A program made the translations under genes and the position numbers. A stretch of DNA of 64,000 bases. Source: Pseudomonadales bacterium (lineage in GTDB: Bacteria > Pseudomonadota > Gammaproteobacteria > Pseudomonadales > Ketobacteraceae). Positions within the stretch are counted from its first letter, which is position 1, and every line of letters starts with the position of its first letter. The notes below the pieces were generated by a model. It saw only the letters and a list, made by a program, of their open reading frames with translations, was not told the origin of the DNA and ran no database searches. The stretch covers positions 62,001 to 126,000 of the forward strand of contig PAPM01000025.1 in assembly GCA_002708905.1 (NCBI GenBank), in the 5' to 3' direction. This document shows positions 62,364 to 64,000 of this stretch, piece after piece.

Positions 62364-64000
62364 GACACCGGCATGGGTTTCGCCAGGAAAAATCCCTGTA
62401 CACGATCACAGCCCAGTCGTACCACAGCGGAAAGTGTTTCCTGATCTTCAACACCTTCCGCCACGGTCTGGATCTGCAACGCGCGGGCCAGCTTTACCGT
62501 ATTCTCTACGATTCGATAATCACTGTCGGTACGGGACATCTGACTGATAAAGCTACGATCGATCTTCAACTCATGTACGGGCAGGCGACTGAGATAAGCC
62601 AGCGACGAGTAGCCGGTACCATAGTCATCCAACGCAATACTGCAGCCGGTGGAGGCCAGTTGATTGAGGTTCTCGATCACCGTCTCAAAGTTTTCACTGG
62701 ACGACGTTTCCGTAACCTCAAACACAATGTCCGCCAGGTTCACCATGTGTTGCTCTGCCGTATTGGTCACGAAGGAAATCAGCTTGGCTTCCATCAGGTT
62801 CTTGATGGATAAATTGATACTAAGGGAAAGGACATACCCGCCTTCATTAAAACTGTGCAAGAGGCTGAAGGACTCTTCAATAACGTAACGGGTCAATTCC
62901 GGCATCAAACCGGCCTCCTCCGCCACTTCAATAAATTCTACTGGTGATACCACCCCAAATTTTTCGCTGTGCCAGCGCAGCAGCACTTCGGCACCGGTCA
63001 GGCGGTTCCCCCGACAATCAAATTGCGGCTGCAGATAAATATCCAGCTCCCTAACACGAATGGCATTCAGCAACTCACCGACAATCGCCAGCCGCCGTCG
63101 ACCGAAGGCATCAATGTCGGAACTGTAGATGGTAATGGGCTCCGAAGCCCGAAAACCGTAATCGCGGGCAGCGCTGGCATGCTGCATCAACAAATCAGCA
63201 CGATCACCGTGTTTGGGATAAGTCGCAACACCGCACTTTGCCTTCAATCGGGTAATAGTTCCACCCACCTCAAAGGCCGCCTCATGCAGCAACATGGCAT
63301 GACCAACCAAGTCGTGAATAGAACGATAACCTTCTCCCACTTTCGCCAAAAACGCTACGCTGCCGAATTCCGGTACGGAAATATAAAAGCGCTCGGTCTT
63401 CTCCACAGCAATCGCCTGAATATCAGTGGACAACTCCTGATTAAGACGGCTGGTGACCTGGGCAAACAAATCTTCGGCCAGGCGGCGCCCTAACGAAGAA
63501 GAGATTTCCTTGAACTGGGGAAAGTACATGATTGCCAGTGCAAAAGAATCATAACCGGAACGATGATCAATCAGCTCGGCTAACCGGTTGAGCAGCAGCG
63601 AGTCATTGGGGTATTTGGTGATCGGATCATGCAGGGCTTGCTGCAATGCCTGTTCCTGCACCTGGACGATGGCATGCTGGGCCGCCTTCATTTTTTCCAT
63701 GGCAATTAATTTGTGGCGGCGTTCTTCCTTGATTCGATGCGCCAGTGCAAAGGACAAGAGCAGCGCTTCCAGCATGGAGCCGCCCTGGAACGCATGATTG
63801 GTAAACTGAGAGGGTTCAACATACCCGAATATATTGGCCAGATACAATGCTGTACCACACACAAATGCCGCAGTGGCACACACAAAATAACGGGCAATTT
63901 CCACCCCCGAGAGCAAGGCACTGATACCGGCCGCCAGCACCAGAAACATTGAAACCGCCCCCACACATCCCGCCAGGAACGCACCCTTTTCGGGCACGTA
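62327..64000 (-). CDS. 7TMR-like, degenerate GGDEF plus EAL c-di-GMP phosphodiesterase (N-terminus cut)
   Basis: At least 556 aa visible; the frame runs to the window edge, so the N-terminus is missing. The visible start holds about three spans of a 7TMR-DISM-type sensor (LAAGISALLSGVEIARYF, AFVCGTALYLANIFGY, GGSMLEALLLSFALAHRI), then a coiled coil. A GGDEF-like domain follows with its signature lost (EKTERFYIS at that site). The EAL domain is complete: AEVLLRW, INLSIKNL, FEVTET, ALDDYGTGYSSLAYL, LKIDRSFI, AEGVED and VQGFFLAKP. So c-di-GMP hydrolysis is likely, with the GGDEF part regulatory. Confidence 0.9.
   Translation of the reverse strand, partial: YVPEKGAFLAGCVGAVSMFLVLAAGISALLSGVEIARYFVCATAAFVCGTALYLANIFGYVEPSQFTNHAFQGGSMLEALLLSFALAHRIKEERRHKLIAMEKMKAAQHAIVQVQEQALQQALHDPITKYPNDSLLLNRLAELIDHRSGYDSFALAIMYFPQFKEISSSLGRRLAEDLFAQVTSRLNQELSTDIQAIAVEKTERFYISVPEFGSVAFLAKVGEGYRSIHDLVGHAMLLHEAAFEVGGTITRLKAKCGVATYPKHGDRADLLMQHASAARDYGFRASEPITIYSSDIDAFGRRRLAIVGELLNAIRVRELDIYLQPQFDCRGNRLTGAEVLLRWHSEKFGVVSPVEFIEVAEEAGLMPELTRYVIEESFSLLHSFNEGGYVLSLSINLSIKNLMEAKLISFVTNTAEQHMVNLADIVFEVTETSSSENFETVIENLNQLASTGCSIALDDYGTGYSSLAYLSRLPVHELKIDRSFISQMSRTDSDYRIVENTVKLARALQIQTVAEGVEDQETLSAVVRLGCDRVQGFFLAKPMPVSQFRDWVLRRAS

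Overview
The window is 64 kb of ordinary-looking, densely coded chromosome from a halotolerant, most likely marine, gammaproteobacterium. The evidence is an ectoine cluster, FabV-type enoyl reductase, FadL-type outer membrane porin, several RND pumps, Na+:solute symporters, a cytochrome P450 and acyl-CoA metabolism. An oligotrophic or hydrocarbon-degrading lineage of the Ketobacter/Alcanivorax type would fit, but this is a guess from gene content. I saw no rRNA, tRNA, insertion sequence, phage or CRISPR array. Both ends cut genes (MFS transporter at the left, c-di-GMP phosphodiesterase at the right).

Layout. 1-6.0 kb: partial MFS transporter, a membrane protein, then a nifJ-type pyruvate:ferredoxin oxidoreductase coupled to a dihydroorotate-dehydrogenase-like protein. 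6.2-9.6 kb (+): Tat-exported flavin amine oxidase, small lipoprotein, and an M20 N-carbamoyl/ureido hydrolase that seems to start at ATT. 9.7-14.8 kb (-), convergent with it: a five-gene operon of Fn3-like membrane-anchored protein, SSS symporter, 40-aa membrane microprotein, atypical carbamoyltransferase and asparagine-synthase-type amidotransferase. 14.9-19.1 kb: two-gene RND pump. 19.3-25.3 kb: SSS symporter, Ask_Ect, EctC, an in-frame EctA-EctB fusion and divergent EctR. 25.5-27.5 kb: ammonium transporter plus an unknown protein. 27.6-34.1 kb: CusCBA copper/silver efflux with a Cys/His-rich protein. 34.2-41.0 kb: acyl-CoA dehydrogenase, divergent AraC regulator, a coupled ferritin-like/KorB/KorA operon, and fabV. 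41.1-53.3 kb: PilZ-FeeM-like fusion, HAE3-type RND divergent from a P450, DUF2959 lipoprotein, FadL-like porin, a 771-aa lipoprotein possibly of the TULIP lipid-binding fold, and an SDR. 53.5-64 kb: membrane protein, MarR regulator, metallophosphoesterase-MATE pair, parvulin-like/HupE pair, RsgA, YdgA-like protein, ArsC and a degenerate-GGDEF/EAL protein.

How it fits together. Much of the window concerns osmolytes and nitrogen: ectoine synthesis and regulation, two SSS symporters, ammonium uptake, and the carbamoyl/amide cluster. The most interesting proposal is that 9.7-14.8 kb, with the M20 hydrolase next to it, makes, moves and recycles a carbamoylated amino-acid amide. Such a solute, N-alpha-carbamoyl-L-glutamine 1-amide, is known from halophiles. 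The carbamoyltransferase keeps the carbamoyl-phosphate residues but lacks the residues that bind the aspartate side chain in PyrB, so its acceptor should not be aspartate. A second theme, at 41-53 kb, is hydrophobic substrates: porin, P450, RND, lipid-binding-like lipoprotein and SDR, with the RND and P450 sharing a perfect 17-bp palindrome.
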